Shown here: positions 36,554-45,266 of the stretch, in pieces
How the letters are laid out: every line of letters begins with the position of its first letter
Position numbering within the stretch: the stretch's first letter is position 1
Source of the DNA: Streptomyces sp. 11x1
GTDB lineage: Bacteria > Actinomycetota > Actinomycetes > Streptomycetales > Streptomycetaceae
Direction: 5' to 3'
Length of the DNA stretch: 64,000 bases
NCBI RefSeq assembly: GCF_032598905.1
Contig: NZ_CP122458.1
Coordinates: 9,077,001-9,141,000, forward strand
Notes under the pieces: model-generated
Seen by the model: only the letters and a program-made list of their open reading frames with translations
What the model was told of the DNA's origin: nothing
Databases searched by the model: none
Translations under genes and position numbers: made by a program

Positions 36554-37115
36554 TCAGGAAGCCGGGTGCTTGCGGGCGAGGGTCGTGCAGTGGGCGAGTT
36601 GGAGGAAGGCGTCGTGCATGTCGTCGCGTGCTTCCCAGCGGGTTCGTGGGCAGCGGGGGCCGTGGAGCCAGGCGATGGCTGACTCGGCGACCCAGCGGAC
36701 TTCGCCCAGGCCCGAGCCGTGTGGCCGGCCGTGTCGGGCGGTCTTCGGTGTGATGCCGCGCTCGCGCAGTCGGCGGCGGTAGATGTCGTAGTCGCGGTCG
36801 GCGTATATCGTGCGGGTTTGCGCCGGCGCCGGCCCCGCTTGCCCCGCACCGGCCCAGGCTGTCGATCAGCGGCAGCAGTTGGCTGACATCGTGGCGGTGA
36901 CCGCCGGTCGGCGACACCCGCAGCGCAGTGCCGCGGGCGTCGGTCAGCACGTGATGCTTGGAGCCCGGCCGGGCGAGGTCAACCGGGCTCGGACCGACTT
37001 CTGGGCTGCTTCGCCCCCGCTTGGCCTGCACGCGCGAGGCGTCGATGGTGGCGCGGGAGAAGTCGAGGCGGTCCGCCGCCCGCAAGCCGTCCGGCGGCAC
37101 CCGCTGGAGCTCCGA
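36554..37115 (-). mobile_element. IS5-family transposase remnant
   Basis: On the minus strand the frame starts in RLDFSRATIDASRVQAKRG and runs through RPGSKHHVLTDARGTAL and GGHRHDVSQLLPLIDSLG, then shifts frame to YADRDYDIYRRRLRERGITP and ARHGRPHGSGLGEVRWVAES, ending in a TGA at 36554. This is the catalytic core of an IS5-type transposase, with the DGG-type second aspartate in YADRDYD. The N-terminus is missing and one frameshift lies near 36830, so it is inactive. No inverted ends are visible. It separates the nar promoter from the nitroreductase promoter. Confidence 0.78.
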
Positions 37116-37116
37116 C

Positions 37117-37206
37117 CTGGCACGCACCCTGGTGGTGGTCTCCCTCGTCGGCGCACTCGGCGTCGTCCTGCCGGCCACCGCCCTGCCCGCCACGCAAGCC
37201 CTATGA
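37117..37206 (+). pseudogene. C-terminal remnant of an unknown membrane protein
   Basis: The plus-strand frame ends SDLARTLVVVSLVGALGVVL then PATALPATQAL and a TGA. It reads like the last transmembrane segment of a protein whose upstream part was removed by the IS5 insertion. No family can be named. Confidence 0.3.
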
Positions 37207-37228
37207 AGCCCTTGACCACCAAGGGCCC

Positions 37229-37263
37229 GGGCCGCCCGGTCCGCGACAGGGGCCGGGCGGCCC
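37229..37263 (+). promoter_or_regulatory. Tandem DevR-type boxes upstream of the nitroreductase gene
   Basis: GGGCCGCCCGGTCC (37229 to 37242) and GGGCCGGGCGGCCC (37250 to 37263; perfect) have centres 21 bp apart. They lie 90 to 125 bases before the nitroreductase start. Confidence 0.58.
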
Positions 37264-37353
37264 TCGCCGCAAGATCGGCTGTAGGCGGAAGGTAGAGGGC
37301 AGATGGGGAACCGCCCCACGCCGGCGGTACCGCGGACGAGTGAGGAGCTCCCC

Positions 37354-38406
37354 ATGCAGACCCGGGAGATCGACGCCACCGCGCTGGAAACGCTGCTGGC
37401 GGCAGCGGTGGCCGCCCCGTCGATCCACAACACCCAGCCCTGGCGCTTCTGTCTGAACCCGGCCACCCGGTCCATCGAGGTCCGCGCCGACCGAAGGCGC
37501 GTCCTGCCGCTGGCCGATCCCGACGAGCGCGCCCGGCACCTGTCCACGGGCGCTGCCGTCTTCAACCTGCGGGTCGCCGCAGCCCATCTGGGCTGGAATC
37601 CCTGGGTGCACCTGCTGCCGGACCCGCACGACCCCGATCTCCTGGCCGCCCTGCACCTGATGGCCACCGCGGACGCCCCACCCGACTACCGCGGGCTGTA
37701 CGAGGCCGTCGAGCGCCGCCACACCAGCCGGATGCCCTTCACCGGGCGCACGGTGCCCGAGCCGATCGTCACCGAGATGGTCGCCGCCGCACGGGCCGAG
37801 GGCGCGCATATGTACGTCCCCGACATCCTCGGCACCCGTCGGCTGCTGCAAGTGACCTCCGCAGCCGAAATGCGCAACTCCACCGACGAGGCTCGCACGG
37901 CGGAGAGCCGCGCCTGGATCACTCTGCCGGGCTCCAGCCCGTATGGGATCCCGGTCACCGCGCCCCGCCCATTGGACGCGGCCGGGCGGATGCCGATGCG
38001 GGACTTCACCGGTCGGGCGTGGTCGAGGCAACGGCCGTCCGTGCGCTTCGAGCGGCACGCCCAGGTGGCCCTGCTGTGGACCGTATGCGACAGGCAGGAG
38101 GACTGGCTGCGGGCGGGCCAGGCGCTGGAGCGCACACTGCTGGTGGCCACCGCTCACGGCGTGCGCACCTCGATGCTGCACCAGGCGATGGAGTGGCGGG
38201 ACCTGCGCGAGGCGACGCGCGACCCTGCGGCCAAACGGTGCCATCCGCAGCTGCTGATCCGCTTCGGCTACGGACCCGAGGGCGAGCGGACCCCGCGTGC
38301 GGCAGCACGTCCGAACGGCCGCAGTGCCAGGGAACGGGAGACGGCGACAACCGAGGATGCCCGATCCGGCCCTGGGGCCCCGGCGCGGACACCAGGGAGC
38401 TGGTGA
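37354..38406 (+). CDS. Acg family nitroreductase-like protein
   Basis: This 350-residue protein has the Acg/Rv3131-type double nitroreductase arrangement: AVAAPSIHNTQPWRFCLN at the N-terminus, ADPDERARHLSTGAAVFNLR, RRHTSRMPFTGRTVP and MLHQAMEWRDLREATRD. It lacks the second FMN site of true nitroreductases; members are thought to bind FMN and sequester or act on it. M. tuberculosis acg (Rv2032) and Rv3131 are classic DosR genes, so the context matches. The ATG at 37354 follows GAGGAGCTCCCC. Function remains unproved. Confidence 0.85.
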   Translation: MQTREIDATALETLLAAAVAAPSIHNTQPWRFCLNPATRSIEVRADRRRVLPLADPDERARHLSTGAAVFNLRVAAAHLGWNPWVHLLPDPHDPDLLAALHLMATADAPPDYRGLYEAVERRHTSRMPFTGRTVPEPIVTEMVAAARAEGAHMYVPDILGTRRLLQVTSAAEMRNSTDEARTAESRAWITLPGSSPYGIPVTAPRPLDAAGRMPMRDFTGRAWSRQRPSVRFERHAQVALLWTVCDRQEDWLRAGQALERTLLVATAHGVRTSMLHQAMEWRDLREATRDPAAKRCHPQLLIRFGYGPEGERTPRAAARPNGRSARERETATTEDARSGPGAPARTPGSW

Positions 38407-38565
38407 TCCGATGTAGGTTCCGAAGGTCCCCCCGAGAAGCCAGGCGCGATATCCGTGCGGTGCGGGTACACCTTGAGCGCAAGATGGCCCTCGAACTCCA
38501 GCGCGACCTGCTGTGCGAGCCCGGGACCCCCACCCGGACAAGGCTGGAGGCTCAGGCCGAGGCGC

Positions 38566-38991
38566 TCACGCGGTCCGTGCCCCGGTGCCCACGAGTTCCC
38601 GCCCGGTCACGAGTTCGGACTCGATCCGCACGAAGACGGGATCTGCGATGGGTGTCCAAGAGCGGGGACCGGTGCGGGACAGCCGTTGCCGCTCGGCGGA
38701 GTCGGTGACGACGGTGGCCCGGCCGGTGACGATCACACTCCACCCGGAGTGGTGGGCGGGGGCAAAGTCGTCGGCCTCGAAGGCGACGACCACGCCGTCG
38801 ACGGCATGTACCAGGTCGGAGCCCGCCGAGGTGCGCAAAACCACAGAGGAGTCACTGTCGAGGCTGAAGTTCACCGGGAGGACCGCGGGCAGTGCCTGGC
38901 GGGTGTAGACGAGGCGGCCCACGGGTGCCCTGACCAGCAGACGCAGACACTCCTGCCGGTCGAGCCTGCGGAAGCCGTCGCTCTCGTGCAT
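38566..38991 (-). CDS. PPOX family flavin-binding protein
   Basis: This 141-residue split-barrel protein has ECLRLLVRAPVGRLVYTRQ, PAVLPVNFSLDSDSSVVLRT, SAGSDLVHAVDGVVVAFEAD and HHSGWSVIVTGRATVVTD, closely like the genes at 20547 and 45267. The start is ATG 38991 with GGAGGAGCC upstream. It is divergent from narK, with a row of four boxes between. The MXXN/F420 or FMN cofactor is not determined; a role in redox defence during dormancy is plausible for the family. Confidence 0.85.
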   Translation of the reverse strand: MHESDGFRRLDRQECLRLLVRAPVGRLVYTRQALPAVLPVNFSLDSDSSVVLRTSAGSDLVHAVDGVVVAFEADDFAPAHHSGWSVIVTGRATVVTDSAERQRLSRTGPRSWTPIADPVFVRIESELVTGRELVGTGARTA

Positions 38992-39086
38992 GTGGGTGGC
39001 TCCTCCACTCCCTGCGGACTGCCGGCCATCAGTGCCCGATGCATGGCCGTACATCCACTGTCCCGGTGCCCAGGTGTGAAGACACG

Positions 39087-39165
39087 GGGCCCATAGGTCC
39101 TTTCGCAGGCCGACCCGGCCCACCAGGCGGGACCCGCCAGGCGGGCGGCGAGGGACTTTCGGCCC
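39087..39165. promoter_or_regulatory. Row of four DevR-type boxes between PPOX and narK
   Basis: Sites begin at 39087 (GGGCCCATAGGTCC), 39108 (GGCCGACCCGGCCC), 39129 (GGGACCCGCCAGGC) and 39152 (GGGACTTTCGGCCC). Starts are 21, 21 and 23 bases apart, so all face one side of the helix. The last is close to the M. tuberculosis box GGGACTTTAGTCCC in its left part. The pair on the left faces the PPOX gene and the pair on the right faces narK. Confidence 0.6.
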
Positions 39166-39289
39166 ACCGTGCGGCGGCGCATGCTCACCGACTCTGGCTG
39201 AGGGCCCACGCGGTACGTCGCGGATACGCGGCCTGGTCCGGGCCGGAGGAGCCGGCCGGACCAGATCTGTGAGCAGGAGGAGCGGCAGC

Positions 39290-40528
39290 ATGCTGCAAGC
39301 ACCGAGGAAGAACGACGAGGGGTCGGCAACGGTGTCCGGCCGGGCGTGGCTGATGCTGGCGCTGGCCACGGTCGGCTTCGCCGTCAATTTCTGGGCGTGG
39401 GCGCTGCTCAGCCCGCTTGGCCCGCGCTTCAAGGACTCTTTGGAGCTGTCCGCGTTCGAGCAGTCGCTGCTGGTGGCGGTGCCGGTGGTGGTCGGTTCCC
39501 TGGGCCGGATCCCGGTCGGGGCACTGACGGACCGGTTCGGCGGGCGGGTGATGTTCCCGCTGGTCTCCGCCACCACGATCATCCCGGTTCTCTACCTCGG
39601 TCTCGCCGGGCACTCCTCGCTGACCGCCCTGCTGGTGGGTGGGTTCTTCCTCGGTGTCGGCGGCACCGCGTTCGCCGTCGGGGTGCCCTTCGTCAACGCG
39701 TGGTTCCCGTCCGAGCGGCGCGGACTGGCGATCGGGATCTTCGGCATGGGGATGGGCGGCACCGTGGTCAGCGCGCTGACCACGGTGCCGCTGGTGGACG
39801 CGTACGGCACGGCGAACCCGTTCCTGATCACCGCCGCCGTGCTCGCGGCGTACGCGGTGGTGGCGGCGCTGCTGCTGCGGGACGCGCCGGGACGAACGGT
39901 GCCGACCGAACCGTTGGTCCGCCGACTGGCCGCGACCTGCACACTGGGTGTCACCTGGCAGGCGTCCGCGCTGTACGCGGTGGCCTTCGGCGGTTACGTC
40001 GCCTTCTCCGTCTACCTGCCCACCTACCTCAAGACCGGCTACGGCCTGACGCAGGTGGACGCGGCGAACCGCATGGCCGGCTTCGTGCTGTTGGCGGTGG
40101 CGATGCGCCCGATGGGCGGCTGGCTGTCCGACCGGCTGGGCCCTGTCCGGGTGCTGGGCGGATCGCTGGCCGTTGTGCTCGTGGGCGCCTTCGCACAGTC
40201 GCTGACTCCGTCCCTCGTACCGGTCGGTACGATCGCGTTCCTGTTGATGGCCGCCGCGCTCGGCGCGGGCAGCGGTGCCGTCTTCGCCCTGGTGGCGCTG
40301 GTGGCCCCGGCGAACAAGGTCGGCTCGGTCACCGGCATCGTCGGTGCCGCGGGCGGCCTGGGCGGTTTCGTACCGCCCCTGGTGATGGGCTCGCTGTACG
40401 GCGTCTACGGCAGTTACGCGATCGGGCTGATCCTGCTGGGCGTGGTCGCGGCGCTGGCGCTGGCCTTCACGGGCACGGGCGTTCGGCACGCGCTCACCCG
40501 CCGGTCGCCCGCCGTCCACTCGCACTGA
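39290..40528 (+). CDS. narK: Nitrate/nitrite MFS transporter NarK
   Basis: This 412-residue protein has 12 membrane segments and the NarK nitrate/nitrite porter family motifs: GRIPVGALTDRFGGRVMF near residue 70 and GMGMGGTVVSALTTVPLV near 160, with conserved arginines in the helices. It takes up nitrate or exchanges nitrate for nitrite at the membrane. The ATG at 39290 is preceded by GGAGGAGCGGC. It is followed after 18 bases by the hemerythrin-like gene, probably one transcript. Mycobacterial narK2 is in the DosR regulon, again a parallel. Confidence 0.93.
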   Translation: MLQAPRKNDEGSATVSGRAWLMLALATVGFAVNFWAWALLSPLGPRFKDSLELSAFEQSLLVAVPVVVGSLGRIPVGALTDRFGGRVMFPLVSATTIIPVLYLGLAGHSSLTALLVGGFFLGVGGTAFAVGVPFVNAWFPSERRGLAIGIFGMGMGGTVVSALTTVPLVDAYGTANPFLITAAVLAAYAVVAALLLRDAPGRTVPTEPLVRRLAATCTLGVTWQASALYAVAFGGYVAFSVYLPTYLKTGYGLTQVDAANRMAGFVLLAVAMRPMGGWLSDRLGPVRVLGGSLAVVLVGAFAQSLTPSLVPVGTIAFLLMAAALGAGSGAVFALVALVAPANKVGSVTGIVGAAGGLGGFVPPLVMGSLYGVYGSYAIGLILLGVVAALALAFTGTGVRHALTRRSPAVHSH

Positions 40529-40546
40529 CCGGGAACGGAGCCTGAC

Positions 40547-41011
40547 ATGTGCGAGTACTGCGGATGCCAGTCCCTCACGGCGAACGACGAGTTGACCCGT
40601 GAGCATGACACGGCTGTCCATCTCATCAGCCACGTGCGCGACGCCCACCGCGACGGCAGGGTCACGCGTATGGCGGAACTGGCCCGGGAGATCGCCGCCG
40701 TGCTCGGTCCGCACACCCAGGTGGAGGAGGGCGGCTTGTTCCCCGCGATGGCCGCCGAGTTCCCCGAGAAGATCGCCGCGCTGGAGGCCGAGCACCGCCG
40801 CATCGAGGCCGTGCTGGCAGAAGCGGACGGACCATTCCTGGCCGACCCCACCTGGCCGGAGCGCCTCGTCAAGACACTCGGCCTGCTGCGCGAGCACATC
40901 CTCAAGGAGCAGGATGGGGTCTACCACCCAGGTCGGGTGGGCCACGCAGACCCTGGACGGCGAGGTCGGCAGCGTCCGCGCCGCGCACCCCGGGCTGCGG
41001 ATCGACGGTGA
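40547..41011 (+). CDS. Hemerythrin HHE domain protein with damaged 3' end
   Basis: The protein begins MCEYCGCQSL and has the hemerythrin helices with ligands H, H and E in TREHDTAVHLISHV, LGPHTQVEEGGLFPAM and LEAEHRRIEAVLAE, then LLREHILKEQDGV. This fold binds a di-iron centre and may handle oxygen or nitric oxide. After QDGV the frame passes into foreign sequence and ends GRRGRQRPRRAPRAADRR, while the expected tail (FPAALATL...) is absent. So about 125 residues look authentic and the last 25 come from a deletion junction with a universal stress protein gene. It may still fold. Confidence 0.7.
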   Translation: MCEYCGCQSLTANDELTREHDTAVHLISHVRDAHRDGRVTRMAELAREIAAVLGPHTQVEEGGLFPAMAAEFPEKIAALEAEHRRIEAVLAEADGPFLADPTWPERLVKTLGLLREHILKEQDGVYHPGRVGHADPGRRGRQRPRRAPRAADRR

Positions 41012-41604
41012 ACCGGTGAAGGCCGACTCCACGGACTCCGCGCTGGCCGAAGCGGCCGCGGCCGCGGACCTGATGGTGCTCGGCTCCCATGGCCTCGGCG
41101 GCTTCGCCGGGTTCGTGCTCGACTCGGTCTCCCAGCGGGTCGTCGCCCGGTCTCCGCGTCCCGTGGTGCTCGTCCGCGCGAGCCAGGCGCCGGCGGTGAA
41201 CACCTGCCGGCCGTGGGCGGCGTCTCACCCGAGGAGCCCCCCGAACGCCCTACCGTGACGTGGTCCTCGGACTGGACACCCGCCGCCCCTGCGACGAACT
41301 GATCGAGTTCGCCTTCGGGTCCGCCCGCCGCCGCGACGCCAGGCTGCACGTGATCCACGTCATCAGCGCGTCGTCCGAACTCACCGAGGACAGCCGACCC
41401 GAGCCCGTGTCCGGTGTCCCTGTCGTCGAGACCGTGGCCGAAGGCCGGGTCACCGCCGAACTCGTGCGCGCGTCGACCGGGGCCTCCCTCGCCGTCGTGG
41501 GCCGCCGGACGCGGGACGGCCGTCCGGGCAGTCATATCGGTCGCGTCACGCACGCGGTGCTGCACCACGTCGGCTGCCCCGTGGCCGTCGTCCCGCACGA
41601 CTGA
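40920..41604 (+). pseudogene. Universal stress protein pseudogene (tandem USP)
   Basis: The first part (frame of 40599, from about 40940) reads VRAAHPGLRIDGEPVKADST, then ADLMVLGSHGLGGFAGFVLD and SPRPVVLV, the C-terminal half of a Usp domain with its ATP-binding GSHGLGG motif. The second Usp domain (41260 to 41604) in another frame has VVLGLDTRRPCDELIEFAFG and VVGRRTRDGRPGSHIG. The N-terminal half of domain 1 is missing and the frame changes near 41215 to 41250, so the two-domain protein is broken. The first base lies at the hemerythrin junction. Confidence 0.72.
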
Positions 41605-41652
41605 ATCCACGCATCGAGGCAACGTCGGGGGCGGGTAGAGCCGCCGGCACTC

Positions 41653-41686
41653 GGGACCAACGGGCCAACAGGGGGACTTGTGGCCA
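41653..41686 (+). promoter_or_regulatory. DevR-type boxes upstream of arcD
   Basis: GGGACCAACGGGCC (41653 to 41666) and GGGACTTGTGGCCA (41673 to 41686) have centres 20 bp apart. The second lacks only the last C. They lie 82 to 115 bases before the transporter start. Confidence 0.45.
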
Positions 41687-41767
41687 CTCACCCCGGTCGC
41701 CGTGGAGCAGAAGGATCAATCGTGGATCGACTCCCTCTCTGTGATCAATCCAAGGAGCAGCACAGTC

Positions 41768-43270
41768 ATGTCCGCGCCCCCCAAAGGATCCAAAGCCGCC
41801 GACGACGGCGCACCAGCCGCCCCGAAGGCGGCACTTGGCCTTCCCGCGGCCTCCGCGCTCGTGATCGGCAGCATCATCGGAACCGGGGTCTTCGCCCTGC
41901 CGTCGGCCCTCGCCCCGTACGGGCCCATCTCGCTCGTGGCGTTCGTCGCCGTCACGCTCGGCGCGCTCGCGCTGGCCGTGACGTTCGGGGCACTGTCGAA
42001 GCGGGTCCCGGCGAGCGGCGGGCCGTACGTCTACGCCCGTGAGGCCTTCGGGGAGTTCGCCGGGTTCCTCAATGCCTGGTCGTACTGGATCACCGCCTGG
42101 GCGGGGAACGCCGCGATCGTGGTGGCCTGGGTCGGCTATGTCGAGGTGTTCGTCAACACCGGGCACAGGACCGGGATCTCGGTGCTCATCGCCCTGATCG
42201 GCCTGTGGGTCCCCGCTGCGATCAACCTCACCGGTGTGCGAAACACCGGCGCGTTCCAAGTGACCACCACCGTGCTGAAGTTCGTCCCGCTGGTGTTCAT
42301 GGCCACGATCGGGCTGCTGTTCATCGACCCGGACAACTTCGGCGCCTTCAACGCCAGTGGCCGGCCGGCGCCGGGTGCGATCTCCGCCGCCGCGGCCATC
42401 GCCCTGTTCAGCTATCTCGGGCTGGAGGCCGCTTCCGTGGTCGCCGGCCGCGTGCGCGAGCCGGGGCGGAACGTGCCACGGGCCACCGTGTACGGCACGC
42501 TCGTCTGCGCCGTCATCTACATCCTGGGCACCCTTGCCGTCTTCGGTACCGTCTCGCACGGCGAACTCGGCGCCTCCACCGCGCCGTTCACCGACGCCGC
42601 GAACAACATCTTCGGCGGCACCTGGGCGGGCGACGCGGTCGCCGTCGCCGCCATCGTCTCCGGTATCGGTGCCCTCAACGGCTGGACCATGCTGTGCGCG
42701 GAGATGCCCTACGCCGCAGCCCGCGACGGACTCTTCCCCGGGACCTTCGCCAAGCTGCGCGGAGACAGCGGCGTCCCGGTCTTCGGCATCGTCGCCTCGA
42801 CCCTGCTCGCCTCGCTGATCACCGTGTTCAGCTACACGCGCTTCGAGGACGTCTTCACCAGGATCGTCCTGCTGAGCGTGTTCACCGCCGTGATCCCGTA
42901 CCTGTTCTCCACCGCCGCCCAGCTGTACTGGCTGCTGGTACGTGGCAGGGACAGCCTGAAGCCGGGGCAGCTGGCCCGGGACGTCACCGTCGCCGCGCTC
43001 GCGATGGCCTTCTCGTACTGGTCGATCCAGGGCAGCGGCTACCAGACCGTCTACTACGGGCTGTTCGTGCTGCTGCTCGGCCTGCCGGTCTACGTCTGGC
43101 TGAAGCGCGACCGCGGTGAGTACGGCGAGACGGTGCACGCGCAGCCCGGGGCCACGGTCCCTCAGGCACGGGCGCCCGAGACCCCCATGACGGCCAAGGG
43201 GAGCTCTCGGGGGAGGCGGAGGTATCGCACTGGCGGCTCCCGGAAGTACACGCCACGGCACCACGACTGA
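41768..43270 (+). CDS. arcD: APC family amino acid antiporter (arginine/ornithine type)
   Basis: This 500-residue membrane protein has about 12 helices and the APC start ALVIGSIIGTGVFALPSAL, with YVYAREAFGEFAGFLNAWSY and FSYLGLEAASVVAGRVREP. It resembles the ArcD/YjdE-type antiporters that exchange arginine for ornithine. The gene stands directly before the remains of arcA-arcB and then arcC, which supports the assignment. The ATG at 41768 follows AAGGAGCAGCACAGTC. The C-terminal 40 residues are basic and unlike those of the family, so its true end could have been altered. Confidence 0.75.
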   Translation: MSAPPKGSKAADDGAPAAPKAALGLPAASALVIGSIIGTGVFALPSALAPYGPISLVAFVAVTLGALALAVTFGALSKRVPASGGPYVYAREAFGEFAGFLNAWSYWITAWAGNAAIVVAWVGYVEVFVNTGHRTGISVLIALIGLWVPAAINLTGVRNTGAFQVTTTVLKFVPLVFMATIGLLFIDPDNFGAFNASGRPAPGAISAAAAIALFSYLGLEAASVVAGRVREPGRNVPRATVYGTLVCAVIYILGTLAVFGTVSHGELGASTAPFTDAANNIFGGTWAGDAVAVAAIVSGIGALNGWTMLCAEMPYAAARDGLFPGTFAKLRGDSGVPVFGIVASTLLASLITVFSYTRFEDVFTRIVLLSVFTAVIPYLFSTAAQLYWLLVRGRDSLKPGQLARDVTVAALAMAFSYWSIQGSGYQTVYYGLFVLLLGLPVYVWLKRDRGEYGETVHAQPGATVPQARAPETPMTAKGSSRGRRRYRTGGSRKYTPRHHD

Positions 43271-43300
43271 CCACGTCCGTACGGCCTGAGGAAGCTCGCC

Positions 43301-44197
43301 ATGAACACCTTCCACGTCGACTCCGAGGTCGGCCGACTCCGCCAAGCGATCCTCCACCGCCCCGGTCTCGAACTGTCCCGGCTGACCCCGCGCAACGTCG
43401 ACGCCCTGCTCTTCGATGACCTGCGAGGCCGCTCCTGCCTGAGCGAACTCGACTTCACCGCCGCTGAGATCCACCACCTCCTCGACCTCGCCGCCGACCT
43501 CAAGGCCGCCCGGCGCGGCGGCACGGAGCGACCACGCCTGACCGGCAGACACCGCGCGCTGATTTTCGAGAAGACCTCCACCCGCACCCGCTGCGCCTTC
43601 GAGGTCGCCGCCGCGGACCAGGGCGCCGCGACCACCTGCCTAGGGCCGGGCGACACTCACGTGGGAGCCAAGGAGTCCGTCGCCGACACGGCCCGCGTGC
43701 TCGTCCGCCTGTTTGATGCCATCAAGTACCGCGGCTCAGCCCAGTCGACGGTCACGGCGCTCGCCACCCACTCCGGTGTCCCCGTCTACAACGGTCTGCC
43801 CGACACCGCGCACCCGACTCACAGTCATGGGCAATTCCCTGCTGGCCATGAGCGCTCTGCTCGGCATGGACGTACGCATCGCCGCGCCCGCCGGGCTGTG
43901 GCCGGAACCCGGACTGGTCACTGCCTGCCGCTCGCTCGCCGAGCGGAGCGGGGCCCGGATCACCCTCACCGAGGACGTCGAAACGGGCGTACGCGGCGCC
44001 GACTTCCTCCACACCGATGTCTGGGTCTCCATGACCACCACACCCGGCTCGGCGAGGAAGTACCCCACAACTACGGCCCGGACGCACTGGAAGTCGCCGA
44101 CGAGGTCTACTCCTCATCCGCCTCCATCGTCTTCGACCAGGCGGAGAACCGGCTGCACACCATCAAGGCCGTGCTCGTCGCCACTCTGGAGGACTGA
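43301..44197 (+). pseudogene. arcA-arcB deletion fusion (deiminase N-terminus on carbamoyltransferase)
   Basis: The first 43 residues, [20 protein letters not shown] to NVDALLFDD, are the N-terminus of arginine deiminase. Without a stop the frame continues [20 protein letters not shown], the start of ornithine carbamoyltransferase, with its carbamoyl phosphate motif STRTRCAF and VYNGLPD. Around 43815 the frame shifts ([17 protein letters not shown]), and near 44050 returns to reach [20 protein letters not shown]. The HCLP substrate motif and about 60 residues are absent. About 365 codons of arcA must be lost, so neither enzyme is functional. Confidence 0.82.
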
Positions 44198-44200
44198 ACC

Positions 44201-45124
44201 ATGCGCATCGTCATCGCCCTCGGCGGCAACGCCCTGCTGCACCGGGGCGAACACCCCGACGCGTCCGTGCAACAGGCGAACATCGACCGGGTCGCCACGG
44301 CGGTCGCCGCGCTCGCGCACGAACACGAGGTCGTCCTCACCCACGGCAACGGCCCGCAGATCGGCCTCCTCGCCATGGAGAGCGCGTCTGATCCCGCGCT
44401 GAGTGCCCCCTATCCGCTGGACCTGCTCGGTGCCCAGACCGAGGGCATGATCGGCTCGCTGCTGGCCCGCAGCATGTACAGCGCCCTGCCCGGTCGCAAG
44501 ATCGCCGCACTGGTGACCCACACTCGGGTGCAGGCCGACGATCCGGCCTTCGCGCGACCCACCAAGTTCGTCGGGCAGGTGTACCCCCGGGACATCGCCC
44601 GGTCACTCGCGCGGAAGCACGGCTGGCACATCGCCCAGGACACCACCGGCTGGCGCCGGGTCGTCGCCTCCCCGTCACCCCAGGAGATCGTGGAGACCGA
44701 GACCATCCATGACCTGCTCGCTTGCGGAGCGCTGGTCGTCTGCGCCGGCGGCGGAGGCATCCCCGTCACCGCCGACTTCGACACCGGCGCACTGCACGGA
44801 GCCGACGCGGTGATCGACAAGGACCTCACCGCGGCCCTGCTCGCCGAGGACCTCAAGGCGGACTTCCTGCTCATCCTCACCGACGTTCCGAACGTCTACG
44901 CCGACTACGGCACTCCGGACCAGCAGCCCCTCCTCGACGCCACCCCCGACGACCTGCGCCGTGGCAGGTTTCCCGACGGTTCGATGGGTCCCAAGGCGGA
45001 GGCCGCGGCCCGGTTCGTCGAACGCACGGGTGGCCTGGCCGCGATCGGTGCACTCGATGCGGCGTACGAGATCGTCCATGGCAGGTCGGGCACGCTCGTC
45101 CGCCCCGATCTGACCGTCGGCTGA
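44201..45124 (+). CDS. arcC: Carbamate kinase
   Basis: This 307-residue amino acid kinase makes ATP from carbamoyl phosphate, giving carbamate. Motifs: [69 protein letters not shown] (part) and [11 protein letters not shown]. It is intact and of full length. The ATG has GGAGGACTGAACC before it. With arcA and arcB broken there is no local source of carbamoyl phosphate, so its use now depends on enzymes elsewhere or on other carbamoyl sources. Confidence 0.95.
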   Translation: MRIVIALGGNALLHRGEHPDASVQQANIDRVATAVAALAHEHEVVLTHGNGPQIGLLAMESASDPALSAPYPLDLLGAQTEGMIGSLLARSMYSALPGRKIAALVTHTRVQADDPAFARPTKFVGQVYPRDIARSLARKHGWHIAQDTTGWRRVVASPSPQEIVETETIHDLLACGALVVCAGGGGIPVTADFDTGALHGADAVIDKDLTAALLAEDLKADFLLILTDVPNVYADYGTPDQQPLLDATPDDLRRGRFPDGSMGPKAEAAARFVERTGGLAAIGALDAAYEIVHGRSGTLVRPDLTVG

Positions 45125-45153
45125 CGTCTGGCGGAGCGGGGAGGTCCCGGCAG

Positions 45154-45189
45154 AAGGCCGTTGTCCGGCACGGGCGGGACCGATGTTCC
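45154..45189 (+). promoter_or_regulatory. DevR-type boxes upstream of a PPOX pseudogene
   Basis: GGGACCGATGTTCC (45176 to 45189) is a good box with a weaker partner AAGGCCGTTGTCCG (45154 to 45167) 22 bp away. They lie 78 to 113 bases before the start of the broken PPOX gene. Confidence 0.4.
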
Positions 45190-45266
45190 CTCACGGTTCG
45201 TCACCGTCCCGCCAGGAATGGACTCCTGCTGAAGGGCTTGCTGATGGGAAGCGGAAGACGGAGTGG

